Shown piece by piece: positions 60,712 through 64,000 of a DNA stretch of 64,000 nt (position 1 is its first letter; each line of letters starts with the position of its first letter). The position numbers were made by a program, and so were the translations under genes. The notes below the pieces were generated by a model. It searched no databases. It was not told the origin of the DNA and saw only the letters and a program-made list of their open reading frames with translations. The stretch comes from an uncultured Candidatus Melainabacteria bacterium. GTDB lineage: Bacteria > Cyanobacteriota > Vampirovibrionia > Gastranaerophilales > Gastranaerophilaceae. The stretch spans positions 142,512 to 206,511 of the forward strand of contig CAKUZI010000002.1 of NCBI GenBank assembly GCA_934717855.1, in the 5' to 3' direction.

Positions 60712-61490
60712 ACCAATTCCGGCAACTTATCCAATTTGTAGAACAATTCAGACGCTATTTTAAAATTTTCAGGATTAGAACTTACGTAGAATTTTTCATA
60801 CGTATGTTCTTTTCCTAATAAATTGTTTTTTTCTAAATCTTCTTTTATATTTTGCGCAAAATATAACGCAGGGTCAATAAACTTGTCTTGCGGCATGAAT
60901 TTTTTCAAAACATCTAACAAATATGGGTAATGAGTACAGGCAAGAACAATTTTATCCGGGTTGTTTTGTTCCATAATCTCTAAAATTTCTTTGATTTGTT
61001 CAATGCTTTGAGGTTGATGAATTCTATGTTCTTCAACAATTCGAACCCAATTAGGAGCAGCTAATTCATAAACATTCATATTTTTGTTATACTTTGCAAT
61101 TCCTTTTGAATACGCATGAGAGTTGATGGTTGCCGGAGTTGCAATAACTCCCAAACTATTAATTCCATCTAGTTTTGCCAATGTTGAACAAACTGTCTGA
61201 ATAATTGGATAAATTTTAAAATTATAATTGTTTTTTAGTTTTTCGTATGTAATTGCGGAAGTTGTATTACAAGCCATAACAACAGCTTTAGCGTTTTTTG
61301 TTTCAAAAAATCTGAAAATTTTATCTGCAAATTCAATTAATTGGGCTTCTGTTTTTTCACCGTAAGGCATATTTTTTGTGTCGCCGAAATACAAATAATT
61401 TTCGTTCGGCAAAAGTTTTTTTACCTTTGCAAATACGGTCAAACCGCCTACACCTGAATCAAAAAAAGCTATTGGTCTATTATCTGTCAT
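60699..61490 (-). CDS. murI: Glutamate racemase
   Basis: A 263-residue cofactor-independent racemase making D-glutamate for peptidoglycan. FFDSGVGGLTVF, FGDTKNMPYG, and both catalytic Cys are seen: VMACNTTSA and LACTHYPYL. It follows the amidase gene by 8 bases, so wall synthesis and wall cleavage genes share a transcript. It overlaps the convergent LysM gene by 13 bases. Confidence 0.95.
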   Translation of the reverse strand: MTDNRPIAFFDSGVGGLTVFAKVKKLLPNENYLYFGDTKNMPYGEKTEAQLIEFADKIFRFFETKNAKAVVMACNTTSAITYEKLKNNYNFKIYPIIQTVCSTLAKLDGINSLGVIATPATINSHAYSKGIAKYNKNMNVYELAAPNWVRIVEEHRIHQPQSIEQIKEILEIMEQNNPDKIVLACTHYPYLLDVLKKFMPQDKFIDPALYFAQNIKEDLEKNNLLGKEHTYEKFYVSSNPENFKIASELFYKLDKLPELVQML

Positions 61491-61498
61491 TTTTCTTT

Positions 61499-63367
61499 CT
61501 ACTTCTGTTTAAAATAATTATCAATTCCGTCTGCAATGGATTTTGCAGTGGCTTGTTTACGTTTTTCGCTTACAAGTTGCGCCCTTTCGCTCTCGTTTGA
61601 AATAAATCCGATTTCTACCAAAATTGCAGGGCATGTAGTATGATTTATAACATAAAATTTAGATTTAAACAAACCTCTGTTCGGAGATTGAACAGCACTT
61701 GCAAACGCTGAGTGTACAGTTTGAGCCAAAGACATACTGTATTGGTGGTAATAATGAGTTTCAACTCCTGTAATTTCAGGTCTTACACTAGAATTTACGT
61801 GTATGCTAACAAAAATATCTGGAGAATAATTTTCATTTATTGTTACTCTATCTTGCAATGATACAAATTTATCATCCGGTCTTGTCATTACGACTTGATA
61901 TCCGCGTTGTTTTAATATTGCCTCAACTTTTTTAGACACATCCAGTGTAATGTTTTTTTCGTAAATCCCTCCACCAGTTGCTCCAACATCAGTTCCACCA
62001 TGTCCTGCATCAATTACTACTTTATGCTTCCCTGTATGAGTTGTTTGTGGTGGGTTTAGGACAATAGGTGTTGTTTGATGAACAGGCTTTTTAACAGTCG
62101 GTGTTGCTTTTTTGGCTTCTTTAACTTTAATTTTTAAGCATCTTCCATCAGAACCTAAATATGTGTTAACAACTGCGTCTTGTTCAACCGGAATAATTAA
62201 TTTCATACCAATTTTAGGCATCAATTCAATTTTTGCATTTGCAAAAAGAGTTCCTTTATATGTTGCTAAAAAGTTGTCTTCGTTGTATTTCGACGCGTTA
62301 TACAAGTATAAAATAACTTTGTCATTGTAGCGATCAATTCCGTGAACAACAGTTGAATCAAATTTTAAAATCATTGATTCGGTTAAATTATCAATTTTCT
62401 TTTTATTATAGGCAATTATGTTTGTAGAATTGCTGTATAAAGTTGAGTTGTTTGTTTTTTTATAATTAGCCAAAATTAGAGACTGTGCATCATTTGAATA
62501 AATTGGAATATAATCGCTAACGGCATCTGTTGTTATAACAATTCTAGCTTTGTTTACAGAGAATTGTCCAATTTTAACAGTTTCATTTTCATTGATACGG
62601 TATTCCTTATTTCTTAATCTTGTATCTACTAATGTGTTTGGTAAATCATAAACAATTCTGGTTGGATTGGTTAAAATCATAGGTCTTTCAACTGTAACAG
62701 AGCCAAAACCATTCAATAGAACACCATTTTGTTTTGTTGTAATATTGTTCAAATAAAACTTTGTATTTAGTTTTAATTCTTTTTTTGCCATAATTTGATT
62801 GGCCTGAGTATTGAAAGCATCTTGTATTTGTCCCACAATTGAATCTTGTGATTGTGAAATTGGAGTTGTAATTGTCAAGTATTCATAAAAATCGCTTGAA
62901 GAAGAATGTTCATCGCGATATGTGTTTTGAAAATAGTTTGCATCAGTAATAGAATCATTTTTTAGTTTAATAATTATGTTATTTTTAATTCGAGTAAACT
63001 TAAGATTACTAGGATCAAAACCTTTGTTATAATACATTAAAACTCGAACTTTATTTGGGTTCGTTGAAAATTGTGTTATTTTAACTTCTTTGATATTTCC
63101 GGAATTAAATACCCAATCTTGTTTTGGAAAAGTTATTATTGAAGAATCTATGTCAAAATACGCTCTTGTCGGGTTTTCTAATTTAACCAATTTTATATTG
63201 GATAAAACAGCGCTCCCAGGAGTATCTTGCGCAGATAATACAATTACTGAGTTTGAAGTGTCAAAGTTTGCGGAAGTAAATTTGTACAATTCGTTAGAAC
63301 AAGCTTTGGGAACAAATGTACATATAAATAATAATAAAAATGTTAGTGTAATAAATAATTTTTTCAT
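61499..63367 (-). CDS. N-acetylmuramoyl-L-alanine amidase with AMIN domains
   Basis: A 622-residue exported enzyme: signal peptide (KKLFITLTFLLLFICTFVPKA), AMIN-type beta domains (about residues 25-140 and 220-330) that target septal or outer-membrane sites, a Pro/Thr-rich linker, and the Amidase_3 domain (about 445-620). Zinc ligands and catalytic Glu appear in VVIDAGHGGTDVGA, GIYEKNITLDV, SIHVNSS and LVEIGFISN. It splits septal peptidoglycan (AmiC-like). ATG 63367 has GAGAG upstream. Confidence 0.92.
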   Translation of the reverse strand: MKKLFITLTFLLLFICTFVPKACSNELYKFTSANFDTSNSVIVLSAQDTPGSAVLSNIKLVKLENPTRAYFDIDSSIITFPKQDWVFNSGNIKEVKITQFSTNPNKVRVLMYYNKGFDPSNLKFTRIKNNIIIKLKNDSITDANYFQNTYRDEHSSSSDFYEYLTITTPISQSQDSIVGQIQDAFNTQANQIMAKKELKLNTKFYLNNITTKQNGVLLNGFGSVTVERPMILTNPTRIVYDLPNTLVDTRLRNKEYRINENETVKIGQFSVNKARIVITTDAVSDYIPIYSNDAQSLILANYKKTNNSTLYSNSTNIIAYNKKKIDNLTESMILKFDSTVVHGIDRYNDKVILYLYNASKYNEDNFLATYKGTLFANAKIELMPKIGMKLIIPVEQDAVVNTYLGSDGRCLKIKVKEAKKATPTVKKPVHQTTPIVLNPPQTTHTGKHKVVIDAGHGGTDVGATGGGIYEKNITLDVSKKVEAILKQRGYQVVMTRPDDKFVSLQDRVTINENYSPDIFVSIHVNSSVRPEITGVETHYYHQYSMSLAQTVHSAFASAVQSPNRGLFKSKFYVINHTTCPAILVEIGFISNESERAQLVSEKRKQATAKSIADGIDNYFKQK

Positions 63368-63430
63368 AGTAAAATCTCTCTTCAAATATATTATATAACG
63401 CGGAGACGATACTATCAAATTGTAACAATT

Positions 63431-63631
63431 TTATAAATCTAACAAATTGTTTTTAAGAGCGATGTAAACAGCATTTGTTCTGTTTTTAGCATCAAGTTTT
63501 CTGATAATTGAACCGATGTGCGCTTTTACAGTGTGAATGCTAATGAATATTTTTTTGCTGATTTGGCTGTTGGCATAACCTTGCATGATAAGTTTTAAAA
63601 TAGTAATTTCTCTTTCTGTCAATTTTTGCAT
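63431..63631 (-). CDS. Small LuxR-type HTH regulator
   Basis: A 66-residue protein that is only a GerE/LuxR HTH domain: LTEREITILKLIMQGYANSQISKKIFISIHTVKAHIGSIIRKL. No receiver domain is attached, as in GerE. It precedes the amidase and murI on the same strand (63-base gap), so it may regulate them or be co-regulated. ATG 63631 has AGAGGA upstream. Confidence 0.85.
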   Translation of the reverse strand: MQKLTEREITILKLIMQGYANSQISKKIFISIHTVKAHIGSIIRKLDAKNRTNAVYIALKNNLLDL

Positions 63632-63722
63632 TAATTTATCCTCTCTTAGGAATGGATAATAACACAAGTTTTTAGCTAAACATTAATGATATTGCCATTT
63701 TAAAAATTTTCACAAAAAAAAC

Positions 63723-63750
63723 TTGAAAATAAATCTTTTTCTGCTATGAT
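63723..63750 (+). promoter_or_regulatory. Promoter of tRNA-Arg
   Basis: TTGAAA (63723-63728), a 16-base spacer and TATGAT (63745-63750), giving a start near 63757, some 37 bases before the tRNA. Confidence 0.6.
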
Positions 63751-63793
63751 AACTAATGTTGTGAGGTTAAAGGCTTGCAACCCGACAATATAA

Positions 63794-63867
63794 GCGCGAG
63801 TAGCTCAGTTGGATAGAGTGTTTGGCTACGAACCAAAAGGTCGGGGGTTCGAATCCCTTCTCGCGTA
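63794..63867 (+). tRNA. tRNA-Arg (ACG)
   Basis: A 74-base cloverleaf: acceptor GCGCGAG / CTCGCGT, D arm GCTC...GAGT, anticodon stem TTTGG / CCAAA with loop CTACGAA (anticodon ACG, read as ICG), T arm with TTCGAAT loop, discriminator A. CCA is not encoded. A hairpin terminator follows directly. Confidence 0.95.
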
Positions 63868-63871
63868 AATA

Positions 63872-63898
63872 AAAGAGACTCCGTAAGGGGTCTTTTTT
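63872..63898 (+). terminator. tRNA-Arg terminator
   Basis: A 7-bp core stem AGACTCC / GGGGTCT with a GTAA loop and seven T, 8 bases after the tRNA. Beyond it (63900-64000) no gene could be recognised. Confidence 0.82.
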
Positions 63899-64000
63899 TA
63901 TGAGAAAGGGATGAGAACCCACAATGTATTTTAACGACCAGTTTGGTTTGAACGGATAGAAGTATTATTTGGGAAAGTTGGCAATATATCTAGATTTGAG

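Noticed and set aside
63900..64000. Possible integrated element after tRNA-Arg
   Set aside because: tRNA 3' ends are common integration sites, but no integrase and no repeated tRNA end is visible in the remaining 100 bases.
1..64000. CRISPR array, transposon or prophage
   Set aside because: No regularly spaced direct repeats, transposase, integrase or phage structural gene was found; the repeats present are hairpins of uneven spacing.

Overview
The window looks like the chromosome of a non-photosynthetic relative of cyanobacteria, most likely a gut-type Vampirovibrionia/Gastranaerophilales (Melainabacteria) organism. This is inferred from family knowledge, not from a database search. Supporting signs: AT-rich DNA with short intergenic gaps; Gram-negative envelope genes (KDO synthesis, MCE/MlaD, TolC, an AsmA-like protein, an AMIN-type amidase); a threonyl-tRNA synthetase without a TGS domain, as in cyanobacteria; a DUF3326 protein, a family known from cyanobacteria and plants; three type IV pilin-like proteins with a GFTLAE-type N terminus; and an oxygen-defence set typical of anaerobes (PerR, rubredoxin, flavodiiron protein). 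No photosynthesis gene, CRISPR array, transposase or phage gene was seen.

Layout. 1-6.6 kb: AsmA-like protein (cut by the edge), sugar transporter, an XRE regulator divergent from a pilin with a palindrome between them, then ssb, a DUF1537 kinase and a PdxA-type dehydrogenase. 6.9-10 kb: thrS, a pilin gene whose promoter, ribosome binding site and ATG sit upstream of a run of ten C that puts them out of frame, and a small Pro/Ala-rich protein. 10.1-14.5 kb: nadB, nadC, perR, rubredoxin and flavodiiron protein on one strand. 14.7-20.4 kb: orphan LuxR-type response regulator, secDF, dapA, a FliA/WhiG-type sigma factor and an OmpA-domain protein. 20.4-22.1 kb: a pilin and a repeat island. 22.1-25.7 kb: degenerate HD-GYP protein, two tandem paralogues, an FtsL-like protein and rsmH.

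25.8-31.7 kb: tcdA, an ArsB/NhaD permease, an ADP-ribosyltransferase-like protein, kdsD-kdsC-queD. 31.9-38.1 kb: uppP, then two related unknown membrane proteins coupled to a GH13 alpha-amylase-type enzyme; this is the best candidate for an undescribed system. 38.2-46.9 kb: panD, cdd, a C-terminal processing protease, secreted unknowns, a TPR protein, a FtsB-like protein and gltX. 47.2-54.3 kb: MCE protein, a histidine kinase with eroded ATP-binding boxes, and a marR/emrA/emrB/tolC efflux locus with a 9-bp inverted-repeat operator. 54.4-60.7 kb: YtxH/DUF948 proteins, a LapA-like protein, an RluD-type synthase, DUF3326 and a LysM/EF-hand-like protein. 60.7-63.9 kb: luxR-type HTH, amidase and murI on one strand, then tRNA-Arg(ACG).

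In function the window is mostly housekeeping (cell wall and division, translation, NAD, lysine, pantothenate and KDO synthesis, protein export). Accessory surface and regulatory genes are scattered between these blocks.
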